A DNA stretch of 64,000 nucleotides from Cytophagales bacterium (GCA_022360055.1 JAKSDO010000099.1:1-64000), one strand, 5' to 3'; shown: positions 37,314 to 47,832, counted from the stretch's first letter. The notes: generated from the letters alone by a model not told the origin. Translations and numbers: made by a program.

Positions 37314-39797
37314 CTACTTTTCCTGTTTTAGCGATATCATATTCACAAACAACCTGTATGCGCCGGGTATACCTGCCGGCAATTCCCTAAACCAGGAGTA
37401 ACTCGAATAAACAAAATATCCTTTTCCGTATTCTGTGATTAGCAGACCTCCGTCAAGTGGTCCCTCCCCGGGATCATTGCTCGACAAAATGGCATCATAT
37501 TCATCCGACCAGGATCCGGGAAAATACAATCCTCTTTCCTGGATCCAATCCTGAAAATCACTTTCATCAATTTTATTTGGGTAATTCAAAACCTTATGGC
37601 CTGCATCTAAAATTCTTACTTCCGCCTCTTCGACAGCAACTCTATTTCTGGAGAGCGTAATCGAATGGGGGGAAAATTCCTTGGTGACCAAGCGGTGGCT
37701 CGTATTGTACTGAACAATTAAGGTTCCGCCCCTTTCTACAAAATCCAAAAGTTTTTGCATATCGAATTTCAATCGTTCTTCGGTATTCAAAGCCCTGACA
37801 CCCAAAATGATCACATCAAACTCATCCAAGGACTCCGGATCGAATTCCATATTGTTGATCACAGTCACATCATATCCAATCTGTCTGAGGTTTTCCGGAA
37901 TATTATCTCCCGCTCCCATCAAATATCCAATGTTTTCATCCCCTCTGTCCAGGTCCACTTTCACAAATTTCACTTTTGCTTTACTGAATAAAAGCTGCGT
38001 CGGTATGTGATCGTACTCTATTTTTGTCAGACTGCGATCATATATTTGACCGTCCATATGTACCTCTCCCCGAACCAGGGCGGTTTCCTGTTTGTCCGGC
38101 GGTTTGATCTTAAAGCTAAAATTTTTGCGCTCCCCTTTCATCGACAATGAAAAATCATAAGCTTTGGGAGATACCTCCCAGGTATCCGGCAGATTCAAAG
38201 CCAGCTTTCCGTTTACGGTATTTTTCCCGGCGACAATTTCAACATCAATGTCCTGAGAAGCATGATTGGCAAATACGACCAAACCACCCGCAATATTTAT
38301 AAATACCGGAGGGCTGATCACAAAAGGTTGGTACACCTCGCCTCTGACCGGGTCATTTCGTTTATAAATAACAGGTTTTTCAAAAATCAATTCTTGTCCT
38401 TCGATATCCAGCACAAATTCGGCGGAAATAGCCGCCTCATTTTGAGCCCGACCGATCTGTCGTTGGTCGTCGACCTCAAACATGCCTTTGCTGTGGTCGG
38501 CAGCAAGCCAGTAAGGTTGCGAATACGCCGCTTTTTGGGGGATCGTTACCACTGCTTTTAATTCCTGTTTATTGTTGTTCTTCAGTTCAACGTCAAATCT
38601 TGACCCGACACCTACCGATTTAAAGACCACCTTTTTTAAAGTTATATTTACATTTGATCGATTTATCGCCTCAATTTCCAGGTTGACTTTTTGCCCCGGG
38701 TGAGCGGAAAAATCATTGGCTTTTACTTCCAGAAACAGTCCGGTTATCGCATATATCAATTCGTTGACTTCTTCCTGTTTTTTATTCTTCCAGAAGTCGT
38801 CATCGATCCCTTCAATTTTTTGATACAGCACCAGGAGCCGGTCAACAATTTTCTCCGGGTTCACAGGATCGAAATCCTTTAAAATTTCATCAATGTAATC
38901 CTCGATCTGTTTGCCCCCATCTACTCTATTCCAGCTTATATCAATATGCTCAAAAATATCTTCCCCGGCTTTTTCCCCTTTTTCAAATTGTAAATAATCC
39001 ATTTGAATGCCCCTGTTTCCCGTTGCGCCGAAGCCCTGGCTTCTGTGGCTGCTGCGACTTTGGGCAGCAATTTCGGAATAGGATTCACCTAACAGATGAT
39101 TATACATCCCGATATCATATCCGATCAGTTCCGATACATCTTTTTGATAATCGCTCTTCCGCCAAAAATAAGCATTCCAATACAAGGATGCGGGCTGCCA
39201 TGGCTTCAGATACAGGAGCTGCTCCGGATATTTTGTTTCATCCCCGGCCAGGTCAAATGCTTCACCTGCAAGAATGGCCGAAGCGGTATGATGCCCGTGC
39301 GTGGTCCCCGGCACCGTATTAAACCTGGTAATGATTACATCCGGTCGAAATTTTCGAATTACCCAAACGAGGTCCCCGAGAACCTCTTCCTTATCCCATA
39401 TCTTAAAAGTTTCATCCGGATGCTTGGAATATCCAAAGTCGACCGCACGGCTGAAGAACTGTTGTCCACGATCAATTTTTCTGGCTTCCAATAATTCCTG
39501 GGTCCGGATCACTCCCAATTCCTCGCGTATTTCGGAGCCTATCAAATTTTGTCCTCCATCTCCCCGGGTAAATGAAAAATATGCAGTATTTACTTTTTTT
39601 TCATTTGCCATATATGTGATCAGTCTCGTATTTTCGTCATCCGGGTGAGCAGCGACGTAAAGCACATTGCCCAGGACTTTTAATTTTTGCAATTTGATTT
39701 GAATATCAGCGCTGTTGAACCTCCTCGGCTTCTGTGCATTCGAATCGATGCCAACTGATAAAATCACAGGAATGCATAGGATCAGAAATCTTTTCAC
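37314..39797 (-). CDS. PIG-L family deacetylase with long C-terminal part
   Basis: 827 residues from a GTG at 39797, chosen because it places the signal peptide (KRFLILCIPVILSVGIDSNAQ) at the start; the ORF itself extends to 39899. The N-terminal PIG-L/LmbE domain has the zinc motif AAHPDDE near residue 52 and GTTHGHHTASAIL near residue 145. The rest, about 550 residues, is beta-rich and extracellular-like, with a ThuA/glutamine-amidotransferase-like region near the C terminus (IGYDVTVINNMEFDP, VIILGVRALN). The family removes N-acetyl groups from sugars; here it is exported. Confidence 0.85.
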   Translation of the reverse strand: MKRFLILCIPVILSVGIDSNAQKPRRFNSADIQIKLQKLKVLGNVLYVAAHPDDENTRLITYMANEKKVNTAYFSFTRGDGGQNLIGSEIREELGVIRTQELLEARKIDRGQQFFSRAVDFGYSKHPDETFKIWDKEEVLGDLVWVIRKFRPDVIITRFNTVPGTTHGHHTASAILAGEAFDLAGDETKYPEQLLYLKPWQPASLYWNAYFWRKSDYQKDVSELIGYDIGMYNHLLGESYSEIAAQSRSSHRSQGFGATGNRGIQMDYLQFEKGEKAGEDIFEHIDISWNRVDGGKQIEDYIDEILKDFDPVNPEKIVDRLLVLYQKIEGIDDDFWKNKKQEEVNELIYAITGLFLEVKANDFSAHPGQKVNLEIEAINRSNVNITLKKVVFKSVGVGSRFDVELKNNNKQELKAVVTIPQKAAYSQPYWLAADHSKGMFEVDDQRQIGRAQNEAAISAEFVLDIEGQELIFEKPVIYKRNDPVRGEVYQPFVISPPVFINIAGGLVVFANHASQDIDVEIVAGKNTVNGKLALNLPDTWEVSPKAYDFSLSMKGERKNFSFKIKPPDKQETALVRGEVHMDGQIYDRSLTKIEYDHIPTQLLFSKAKVKFVKVDLDRGDENIGYLMGAGDNIPENLRQIGYDVTVINNMEFDPESLDEFDVIILGVRALNTEERLKFDMQKLLDFVERGGTLIVQYNTSHRLVTKEFSPHSITLSRNRVAVEEAEVRILDAGHKVLNYPNKIDESDFQDWIQERGLYFPGSWSDEYDAILSSNDPGEGPLDGGLLITEYGKGYFVYSSYSWFRELPAGIPGAYRLFVNMISLKQEK

Positions 39798-40075
39798 ATC
39801 AAGATACTTTAATATTCGTGCGCTAATTAAGCTAAATGAAATAGCAAGACAAAATATAAACGTATCTGAATTGCGAACTATTTCTAAAAAAAATAACATT
39901 TATCCATAAAGTTTAACAACAAATTATAGGAGTTAATCAAAAAGGCATTTTAGAATGAATCTAATTTTTATTTGTAATTTCAAATAAAAATATTTTGTAT
40001 ATACGGAGAAATGATCATTATTGTACTTTAATTACATATTTTTTAAATTATTAAATTTTTGTAGGCTGTGGGAAG

Positions 40076-41674
40076 ATGAAAAGGTTGATCAACTTTTTTC
40101 TATATAGATATCCGCAAAAAGATTATATTGAATTTTCCCAGGCAAGGTTAACACTCAATTTTTGCCTGATCACTTCATTTTTTTCCTTACTTTATGTAGC
40201 CATAGCCTACCTGATCGATTTCCGGGCATCCGTTTTGATTATGTCCGTACTATGGGTGTTGTTTCTTTTATTGGCGTTTCTTATAAGGCTGGGCATCTCG
40301 CTGAAAATCATCTCATCTATCTATTTACTTCTCAGCTATATTTCGGCAATAATTCTGATTTATTTCTCCGGCATGATCTATTCGAGCATTTTGCCCTGGT
40401 TATCCTTCATTCCATTGGCAGCGCTTGTATTGCAAAGCAAAAGGACGTCGTTTATATGGCTTGGCGTTTGTTTCTTTTCCATATTCGGTTTTGCGCTGAT
40501 GCAGGAAAACGTTTCAAATACTGAGGTGAGATATAGCAAGGAATACGAAGTGTGGTTTTTTGCGGGCGTATATAGTGGCCTTGCGGGAATTATTCTGGTT
40601 CTTTCCATGATATTTCAAAAGGCCAAAGATCATGTCCTTAAAACCGTGGTGCAGAGAAATCAACTGATTTCCTCCATTAATTTCGAATTGAAGCACAAGA
40701 ATGATGAGATACTTGCTCAAAACGAAGAATTACAGCAGCAAAAAGAGGAGATCATGGCTCAAAGAGAGTTTATAGAAACCAAGAACCGCGAGTTGCTGGT
40801 AGTTCAGGATGAGTTGAATACGCTCATTGAGAAACTTACAATTACACAAAATACACTGGCAAGCAGGGAGGCCGAATATAAAAGCGTACTGGATTCGATT
40901 TACAATACCCAACTGCTTGTAGGCGAGTTTGACCTGGAGGGCAACACAATAAAGATCAGCCCGAAAGCGCTTAAATTTTTCCAAATCGAAGAAGAAGGAA
41001 TCATTGGTAAGCCCATTGACAATATTGGGAAAAAAGTGCGGTTGGAAATTAAAAACGGACCCGATTTCCACGGTGTCATTCAGGAAATCATAAAAGGGAA
41101 CAGTTCAAATCACGAAGCCGTGATGTACATCAATGGTAAAGAGCACTGGCTCAAAGAGAATTATTTTGCCGTTTTAGACAATAGGGGAAAACCGCTCAAA
41201 GGCATGATCATTTCCCAGGACATCACTCAGATAAAAAACCAGCAAAGAGAAATTGAGGCCCTGAACAAAGACCTTAAGAGTAAACTTTCGAAAATTGAAA
41301 GGCAAAATATTCAGCTCGCCAGTCAACAGAAAGAAATCGAATTGATCAATCAGGAACTAAAACTGAGTAACGATGAGATTAAAAATATAAATCAATCCCT
41401 TGAGCAGCGGGTAGAAGAAAGGACAAAAAATCTGGAGCAAAAGAATAAACAACTCACGGAATATGCTTACATCAATGCGCATCTTTTGAGAGGACCTCTC
41501 TGCAGCATTTTAGGGCTTGTCCGGTTGATGGAAGCCAATAAGCCCGAAGATTCCTCATCGATCGTGATGCACATGAAGAAATCGTCTCAGGAGCTGCAAC
41601 AGGTTGTGGATAAAATTACCTCAGCTATTGAAAAAGGAGCACATTTCGACAGGAATTTGATTTATAAAAAATAG
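40076..41674 (+). CDS. Membrane sensor with PAS and lone HisKA helix pair
   Basis: 532 residues: about six membrane helices in residues 20-190, a coiled coil (about 195-270, with many Glu and Gln), a PAS domain (about 275-385), a second coiled coil, and an HisKA-like segment at 460-525 with His469 in YAYINAHLLRGPLCSILGLV. The protein ends there; no HATPase domain follows in this or another frame, since purU starts 11 bp after its stop. It could pass signals by phosphotransfer from another kinase, or only dimerise. A purine-rich ggaag precedes the ATG. Confidence 0.82.
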   Translation: MKRLINFFLYRYPQKDYIEFSQARLTLNFCLITSFFSLLYVAIAYLIDFRASVLIMSVLWVLFLLLAFLIRLGISLKIISSIYLLLSYISAIILIYFSGMIYSSILPWLSFIPLAALVLQSKRTSFIWLGVCFFSIFGFALMQENVSNTEVRYSKEYEVWFFAGVYSGLAGIILVLSMIFQKAKDHVLKTVVQRNQLISSINFELKHKNDEILAQNEELQQQKEEIMAQREFIETKNRELLVVQDELNTLIEKLTITQNTLASREAEYKSVLDSIYNTQLLVGEFDLEGNTIKISPKALKFFQIEEEGIIGKPIDNIGKKVRLEIKNGPDFHGVIQEIIKGNSSNHEAVMYINGKEHWLKENYFAVLDNRGKPLKGMIISQDITQIKNQQREIEALNKDLKSKLSKIERQNIQLASQQKEIELINQELKLSNDEIKNINQSLEQRVEERTKNLEQKNKQLTEYAYINAHLLRGPLCSILGLVRLMEANKPEDSSSIVMHMKKSSQELQQVVDKITSAIEKGAHFDRNLIYKK

Positions 41675-41684
41675 AACGGACCAA

Positions 41685-42515
41685 ATGCATTACATCCTTA
41701 AAATCGATTGCCCTGATCAGAAGGGTCTTGTTCACAAAGTCTCCGGGATATTGTATGACTTCGGATTGAACATCGTAGAAAACGAAGAATTTGTAGATCA
41801 TGTAAACAATCATTTTTTCATGCGGTCGGAAGTCGTCGGGGAGCTTGACAGAGCGGAGGCATTTAATAAGCTAAGCACTTCTCTGCCCGACAATGCAAAC
41901 ATTCAGCTTCATGAGAAAAGAAAGAAGGACATCGTCGTATTTGCAACCAAAGAATACCACTGCATCGGCGATCTTCTTGTAAGACATCATTTTGGGGAAT
42001 TAAAGGCAAACATTCTGGCCATTGTAAGTAATCACGATCATCTTAGAGGTTTCTGCGATAAATTTGAGTTGCCTTTTTATCGTATATCCGCGGAAGGCAT
42101 GGAACGCGAAGAGCATGAGTCCAAGGTGCTTGGCGTATTGGATCAATACAATCCCGAATTTTTGGTTTTGGCCAAATACATGCGTATTCTTACCCCGAAA
42201 TTCACCAGTCATTTCAGAAATCGGATCATCAACATTCACCACTCTTTTTTACCGGCATTTATCGGGGCAAAACCGTATCTGCAGGCATATAGTCGCGGAG
42301 TCAAATTGATTGGCGCAACTGCTCACTTTGTAAACGACAATCTCGACGAAGGGCCCATCATTACCCAGGACGTGATTCACACAAATCACAAAAGCGATGC
42401 AAAAATGATGGCAAAAGCCGGCAGAGACGTAGAAAAAATTGTGCTTTCTAATGCTTTAAAATTGGTTTTCGATGATCGCGTATTTGTTTTTAACAATAAA
42501 ACGATCGTTCTTTAA
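41685..42515 (+). CDS. purU: Formyltetrahydrofolate deformylase
   Basis: 276 residues. The N-terminal ACT domain (LKIDCPDQKGLVHKVSGIL) is followed by the formyl-transferase fold with the catalytic Asn-His-Asp set: INIHHSFLPAFIGAKPYLQA and GATAHFVNDNLDEGPII. PurU hydrolyses 10-formyl-THF to THF and formate and balances one-carbon pools. It is 11 bp downstream of the membrane sensor gene. Confidence 0.93.
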   Translation: MHYILKIDCPDQKGLVHKVSGILYDFGLNIVENEEFVDHVNNHFFMRSEVVGELDRAEAFNKLSTSLPDNANIQLHEKRKKDIVVFATKEYHCIGDLLVRHHFGELKANILAIVSNHDHLRGFCDKFELPFYRISAEGMEREEHESKVLGVLDQYNPEFLVLAKYMRILTPKFTSHFRNRIINIHHSFLPAFIGAKPYLQAYSRGVKLIGATAHFVNDNLDEGPIITQDVIHTNHKSDAKMMAKAGRDVEKIVLSNALKLVFDDRVFVFNNKTIVL

Positions 42516-42753
42516 TAAAGCTCACTTGAAAGATTTACGGAATTTTTCCGGCGTGCAGACAGACACCTTCCGGGCCGATAAAGCCTACATACTGAGCGCT
42601 ATTACGTGAGCGTAAGGTTGTTGTGAAAATTTAAATCCGGGAACTCCCGACTTGGGTCACAGTGCTTAACGCCTTATCGGGGTATCGCAGATAAAATCAA
42701 TGCCTTACAAAGATCGCTCTGGAATTTTGACGGATTGATATGAATCATCCGGG

Positions 42754-43545
42754 TTAATCTTCATTTGCCGGCTTCCCGATCGTTGCGAGAATACCTCCAT
42801 CGACATACAATATGTGCCCGTTTACAAAATCACTGGCTCCGGAGGATAAAAATACGGCCGACCCGATCAATTCTTCAGGCGTCCCCCATCTTCCCGCAGG
42901 TGTTCTGTTGACTATAAAATCATTAAATGCGCTGCCTTGTTTTCTCAGTGGAGCCGTAAGTTTTGTCGCAAAATAACCCGGACCGATACCGTTGACCTGG
43001 ATGTTGTGCTTCGCCCATTCCACGGCCATATTTTGAGTGAGCATTTTAAGTCCTCCTTTGGAAGCCGCATAGGCACTGACCGAATCCCGTCCCAGCTCGC
43101 TCATCAAAGAGCAAATATTAATAATTTTACCGGATTTCCTTTCCATCATTCTTTTGGCGACTGCCCTCGAAACTATAAAAGGCCCGAGAAGATTTATGTC
43201 GACGTTTTGCTTAAACTTCTCAACGGGCATATCTGCCGCCTTCCATCGAATGTTTACTCCTGCGTTGTTAACAAGTATATCGATTGGTCCCAGATCCCTT
43301 TCAATTTCTTTGATTTTTGTTTCTACCTCAGATGCATTTGTGACGTCAAACAAAGCGCCGTTGCACGAGATTCCCTGAATTGAAAATTCGCGCACCACCG
43401 CATCCAATTTATCTTGTGATGATCTTCCGTTTATAATTACCTTTGCATTTGCACGGCCCAAACCACGCGCAATAGCCTTTCCCAATCCGTCCGTACTGCC
43501 GGTGATCAACGCTATTCTTCCGGATAAATCAAACAGGTTTGCCAT
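42754..43545 (-). CDS. SDR family oxidoreductase
   Basis: 263 residues of the classical short-chain dehydrogenase family: coenzyme motif ALITGSTDGLGKAIARGLG, NNAGVNIRW and the catalytic YAASKGGLK, with NGIGPGYFATKL after it. It resembles gluconate 5-dehydrogenase or 2-deoxy-D-gluconate 3-dehydrogenase types. The C terminus DGGILATIGKP is normal. It starts 2 bp after the sugar-dehydrogenase gene stop, so both are co-transcribed and likely act on related sugars or sugar acids. NAD or NADP preference is not resolved. Confidence 0.88.
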   Translation of the reverse strand: MANLFDLSGRIALITGSTDGLGKAIARGLGRANAKVIINGRSSQDKLDAVVREFSIQGISCNGALFDVTNASEVETKIKEIERDLGPIDILVNNAGVNIRWKAADMPVEKFKQNVDINLLGPFIVSRAVAKRMMERKSGKIINICSLMSELGRDSVSAYAASKGGLKMLTQNMAVEWAKHNIQVNGIGPGYFATKLTAPLRKQGSAFNDFIVNRTPAGRWGTPEELIGSAVFLSSGASDFVNGHILYVDGGILATIGKPANED

Positions 43546-43547
43546 AA

Positions 43548-45242
43548 TTAATCCAGGGAGGCTCGTACATTGGCGACTTCGTCGGTATGTATCTCAGAGG
43601 CATCATTCCCAAAACTTTTGCGGACAAAGGTAAGCACATCCGCAATTTGCCGATCGGACAAAAATGCATGTGAGGCCATCACATTCTGGTATATTTCTCC
43701 CTGGATCTCAACCGGTTCGCTCAATCCTTGCAGGATCACCCTGATGAGTCGCTCTTTGTCCCCTAACACCCAATCCGTTCCCGTAAGCGGAGGATTCATA
43801 CCCGGAGCTCCTTTCCCGTTACTCATGTGACACGGGAGGCAATAACTGTCATACACGGCTTTTCCGGACAGCAATGATTCATCGGTCTCCGATGATAAAT
43901 CGGTGGTTTCACCTCGATCATATGTAGGAGCCGAACCTACGGTTTTCTTAATTCCATCCGGATAATACATGATTCGCCAAATCCTGCCCACCTGAGAATC
44001 AACCACATAAAGTGATCCGTCCGGCCCTTCTGCCAGGCCGCAAGGCCTGTACACCGCATCTCCGGCACTCTCCAGCGGTTTCGGACCTTTGAAGCCATCC
44101 GCAAAGATCTCCCAGTTTCCCGAGGGTCTTCCGTTTTTCATGGGAACGAAAACTACATTATACCCGGCCTGATCATGTCCCAGCCGATTCCAGGATCCGT
44201 GCCAGGCAATGAAAGCTCCATTCTTATACTTCTCCGGGAATTGATTCCCCTGGTAAAACAACAGGTCATTCGGCCCCCAGTGTCCGGGAAAAGCCAATAT
44301 CGGATCTTTTATGCCCTCGCATCGCCGAGTCGATCTGCCATCTCCGCCGTATTCGGGATTCAACAGCTTTTTACTTTGAAATGTATCCCAGTAACAATAC
44401 GGCCAGCCAAAATCGTCCCCTTCTTCCACTTCAAGAAATTCCTCGGCAGGCAGATCCAGGTTCTGTTCTTCGGTGTAGTATTCCGGCCAGAATCTGTGCA
44501 GGTCATCCCGGCCGTGCTGCAACGCAAACAACTTGTCGACCTCCGTATTCCACTCCAACGCCACTGCATTTCGAATTCCTGTGGCATACCTGTTGGAGAT
44601 GTCCTGCTTTTGGTGCAACTTATTTTCATCAAAAATCCAAATTCCCGCACGGGTCTCCAGTTCGACACACGGGTCCACCCCCGGCGAACCTTTGGTTCTT
44701 TTTTCTTCCTGGCAGGCATTTGATTCGGAACCGACATTTACAAGCATGTTCCCTTTTCCGTCAAACGCAAAAGGTTTTTCCATGTGTCCGCTTCCATCCA
44801 CCAGGTGTACCAGGGTATCGATGCGACCGGAAGGCAATAATCTGTCCGGATGCACAGGAGATCGATAAACTTCTGTCCTGGAAGAATAATACAAATACCC
44901 ATTATGTAATTCGATCCCGGTTCCGGCTACCTTGGAACATCCTTTAATGACATCTGCTCTTCCATCGCCGGATGTATCCCGCAGCGCGATGATTCCATAA
45001 CCTTCGGCCGTGAGCTTTCTCAAGTGAACATAAATATCTCCATGCTCGTTAACCGCCAAATGGCGACCTCTGCCCAAAGAATCGGCAACTACAATGGCGC
45101 CAAATTTGTCGGGAAGTAATATTCCTCCATTTCCGGTTTCCGGATCAATGACCATACGATCGGGCGTCCGACCGATTTGGCAGGTGTAAAACAAAGAAAC
45201 AAGTAGAAGCGCGTAAGCTGTAGTGCCGGGCAATCGTATCAT
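43548..45242 (-). CDS. PQQ-type sugar dehydrogenase fused to cytochrome c
   Basis: 564 residues. A signal or lipoprotein peptide (ALLLVSLFYTCQIG) comes first, then a beta-propeller sugar/sorbosone dehydrogenase domain (about 45-430; EWNTEVDKLFALQHGRDDLH, EEGDDFGWPYCYWD, GLAEGPDGSLYVVDS). The C-terminal cytochrome c domain (about 455-550) has the heme motif CLPCH and the axial Met in a GMNPPL-like segment. It would oxidise a sugar or related polyol outside the inner membrane and pass electrons to the respiratory chain. It pairs with the adjacent SDR. Whether PQQ is the cofactor is a family inference. Confidence 0.88.
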   Translation of the reverse strand: MIRLPGTTAYALLLVSLFYTCQIGRTPDRMVIDPETGNGGILLPDKFGAIVVADSLGRGRHLAVNEHGDIYVHLRKLTAEGYGIIALRDTSGDGRADVIKGCSKVAGTGIELHNGYLYYSSRTEVYRSPVHPDRLLPSGRIDTLVHLVDGSGHMEKPFAFDGKGNMLVNVGSESNACQEEKRTKGSPGVDPCVELETRAGIWIFDENKLHQKQDISNRYATGIRNAVALEWNTEVDKLFALQHGRDDLHRFWPEYYTEEQNLDLPAEEFLEVEEGDDFGWPYCYWDTFQSKKLLNPEYGGDGRSTRRCEGIKDPILAFPGHWGPNDLLFYQGNQFPEKYKNGAFIAWHGSWNRLGHDQAGYNVVFVPMKNGRPSGNWEIFADGFKGPKPLESAGDAVYRPCGLAEGPDGSLYVVDSQVGRIWRIMYYPDGIKKTVGSAPTYDRGETTDLSSETDESLLSGKAVYDSYCLPCHMSNGKGAPGMNPPLTGTDWVLGDKERLIRVILQGLSEPVEIQGEIYQNVMASHAFLSDRQIADVLTFVRKSFGNDASEIHTDEVANVRASLD

Positions 45243-45283
45243 AATGGTTCTAAAATAAACCGTAAAATACCCTATAAATGAAA

Positions 45284-45967
45284 TTATTCAAATTTGCGGT
45301 TGAATTTTTTGGCATATGAAAGAAATAATCTGGCATCATCTTCATTTACAGTGGCAATTCGCTCCATTATCCTGTGATATAATATCGAATCATCACTAAA
45401 ATCCAATTTATCCAGTATTTGCCTGGTGCCCGCTTTTAACTCCAGATACAACCGTTCACTTCCACCGGCTCCCTGAGCTTCGGATTTTGATCTTACCACA
45501 GAAAATACATAGGCATAGAGCATGACGCATTGCCCGAGATTTATGGACGGATAGGGATTGCTCAATGGAATCGACGAGGCGATATCGCACAGCGCAAGCT
45601 CTTCATTTTTCAGTCCGCTTTCCTCGCGGCCAAAAACGATACCCACCTTTGATATTGTATCTCCTTTCTTTTCAACAATTTTCAGAGCCTCTTCCGGGGT
45701 ATAATAATCGTATTTTGCGCTTCTTCTTTTTGCGGTGGTCCCGATGATAAAGTCGAGGTCAGCTATTGAGTCGCGGAAGGAATTAAACAGCGTTGCCTTA
45801 TCCAGCACATCTTTGGAGCCATGAGCCAACCATACGGCTTTGTCGGCCAAATGGTCCGAAGGATTCACCAGTCTCAATTCATGAAATCCCATAGTTTTAA
45901 TCGCGCGGGCGGCGGCACCGATGTTTTCCGGAACCGCCGGCTCTACCAAAATAAAACTGAGGCTCAT
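45284..45967 (-). CDS. SPOUT RNA 2'-O-methyltransferase, TrmJ-like
   Basis: 227 residues. The N-terminal strand FILVEPAVPENIGAAARAIKTMG and the trefoil-knot motifs VGIVFGREESGLKNEELALCD and NPYPSINLGQCVMLYAYVFS are typical of TrmJ, which methylates the 2'-hydroxyl at position 32 of tRNA. The C-terminal helical part is short, as in several TrmJ-type proteins. It is a normal housekeeping gene, 41 bp before the sugar-dehydrogenase gene on the same strand. Confidence 0.9.
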   Translation of the reverse strand: MSLSFILVEPAVPENIGAAARAIKTMGFHELRLVNPSDHLADKAVWLAHGSKDVLDKATLFNSFRDSIADLDFIIGTTAKRRSAKYDYYTPEEALKIVEKKGDTISKVGIVFGREESGLKNEELALCDIASSIPLSNPYPSINLGQCVMLYAYVFSVVRSKSEAQGAGGSERLYLELKAGTRQILDKLDFSDDSILYHRIMERIATVNEDDARLFLSYAKKFNRKFE

Positions 45968-46005
45968 TTAAGGGACGATTACATTGAAAGGTTTCAATCG
46001 AATTC

Positions 46006-47688
46006 TCAGGTAGACGCTTTCCCCTCTTCCTCCTCTTTGAGAATTCGCCTCAGTATTTTACCGACATTTGATTTTGGCAGTTCCTTCCTGAATTCCACCT
46101 GCTTTGGTACTTTATAGGAGGTCATGTTTTCCTTACAATAGCTAATGATTTCTTCTTCGGTCAGGGATTCATCCTTCTTTACGATAAACACCTTGACCTT
46201 TTCCGTAGATTTCGGATCGCTTATTCCGATGGCCCCCACTTCCAAAACTTTCTCATGTGTAGAGATTACATTCTCAATTTCGTTGGGGAACACGTTAAAT
46301 CCGGAAACATTGATCATTTCTTTCTTTCGGTCCACAATTTTTACAAATCCATCCTCATCGATAAATCCTATATCCCCGGTTTTGAAATATCCGCGTTGAA
46401 ACACATTTTCAGTCTCCTCGGGTTTTTCCCAGTACCCCTTCATCACCTGCGGCCCCTTGGCACAGATCTCTCCTGCTTCTCCGACAGGAACTTCTTTTCC
46501 CTGATCGTTCATTATTTTGATATCCGTGCTCGGCACTGGCAAACCGATCGTGCCGATGCGCTCGGTACCGTCGATCGGGTTGCAGCAAAGTACGGGAGAT
46601 GTCTCGGTAAGACCATAGCCCTCTGCCAACGAGGTTTTGGTAATTTCCTCCCACTTAATCGCGACGGCATCCTGCACGGCCATTCCCCCGCCGACAGCCA
46701 CTTTTAGTTGTGAAAAATCAACATTCTTAAACTCTTCCTGATTTAACAGCCCGTTGAACAAAGTATTCACACCGGTCAATACGGAAAACGGAAATTTCTT
46801 GAGTGTCTTGATAAACGAGGGCATGTCGCGCGGGTTGGTAACCAATATATTCGTAGCGCCAATTTTCAACATCGCCAGGCAATTGACGGTTAAAGCAAAA
46901 ATATGATACATGGGCAGGGCCGTAATTACTGTTTCTACTCCATCCTTCAATTTCGGCAACATCCAGGCGCTTATTTGCTCCATGTTTGCGATGATGTTCC
47001 TGTGCGTGAGCATTGCCCCTTTTGAGACTCCGGTGGTACCACCTGTATATTGCAGGAAGGAGATATCTTCGTTGTCAATTTCGTGTCTAACAAAATTTCC
47101 GGATGCTCCTTTCTTAAGGGCATCATTAAATTTTACGGCTCCTTCAATTTTGTAAGGAGGAACCATCTTTTTTACTTTCTTAACGACAAAGTTTACCAGG
47201 GCCTTTTTAAAACCGCCCAGCATATCCCCGATCTCGGTGATTACAATTGTCTCCAGATCTGTGTCCCCGACTATTTTTTCAAGATTTTGCGCAAAGTTGG
47301 CAAGAATCACCACAGCCTTGACCCGGGCATCTGTAAACTGATGCTTCATTTCCCTTGCAGTATAGAGCGGATTGGTATTTACCACCGTCAATCCCGCTCG
47401 GATAGAACCAAACGTGGCGACTACCCACTGCAACAAGTTGGGCATTTGAATTGCAATTCGATCTCCTTTTTTTAATCCGGTATGGTTCTGCAGATAATCG
47501 GCAAATTGAGCAGATAGCTTTTCCACTTCGGTAAATGTCAATGTCTTGCCCATGTTTTCGTAGGCAATTTTATCCCCGAACTTGGCGAAGGATGTTTCCA
47601 ATAATTCAATGACTGATCCGTAATTGTCCGGGTTGATCTCTGTTGGGATTCCTTTTGGGTAGTTTTTAAACCAGGGAAAGTCTTGCAT
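46006..47688 (-). CDS. Long-chain fatty acid-CoA ligase, FadD-like
   Basis: 560 residues of the adenylate-forming family: the AMP-binding motif QYTGGTTGVSKGAMLTH, YGLTETSPVLCC, the GDIGFIDEDGFVKIVDRKKE hinge region and the C-terminal lysine in PKSNVGKILRRIL. It activates fatty acids with ATP and CoA for beta-oxidation or lipid synthesis. Its N terminus (PWFKNYPKGIPTEI) is close to FadD. Located at the head of a minus-strand run with trmJ-like downstream, 38 bp apart. Confidence 0.91.
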   Translation of the reverse strand: MQDFPWFKNYPKGIPTEINPDNYGSVIELLETSFAKFGDKIAYENMGKTLTFTEVEKLSAQFADYLQNHTGLKKGDRIAIQMPNLLQWVVATFGSIRAGLTVVNTNPLYTAREMKHQFTDARVKAVVILANFAQNLEKIVGDTDLETIVITEIGDMLGGFKKALVNFVVKKVKKMVPPYKIEGAVKFNDALKKGASGNFVRHEIDNEDISFLQYTGGTTGVSKGAMLTHRNIIANMEQISAWMLPKLKDGVETVITALPMYHIFALTVNCLAMLKIGATNILVTNPRDMPSFIKTLKKFPFSVLTGVNTLFNGLLNQEEFKNVDFSQLKVAVGGGMAVQDAVAIKWEEITKTSLAEGYGLTETSPVLCCNPIDGTERIGTIGLPVPSTDIKIMNDQGKEVPVGEAGEICAKGPQVMKGYWEKPEETENVFQRGYFKTGDIGFIDEDGFVKIVDRKKEMINVSGFNVFPNEIENVISTHEKVLEVGAIGISDPKSTEKVKVFIVKKDESLTEEEIISYCKENMTSYKVPKQVEFRKELPKSNVGKILRRILKEEEEGKAST

Positions 47689-47832
47689 TGTCTTAATAAG
47701 ATTATGGTTCCAATAATTGAGTAATTCTAAATACTTTAAAAATTTAGAATTTCACAAACAAATTATTAAGGTATTTGCGATGATGTTAATTAGGAACCCG
47801 TCCTAAAACTTGGATGACACACCTAAATTTTG

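Noticed and set aside
42937-43383. 148-codon plus-strand ORF opposite the SDR
   Set aside because: Shadow of the SDR gene, whose motifs are unambiguous.
44381-44947. Long plus-strand ORFs opposite the sugar dehydrogenase
   Set aside because: They are antisense to a well-conserved propeller/cytochrome gene and overlap each other in several frames.
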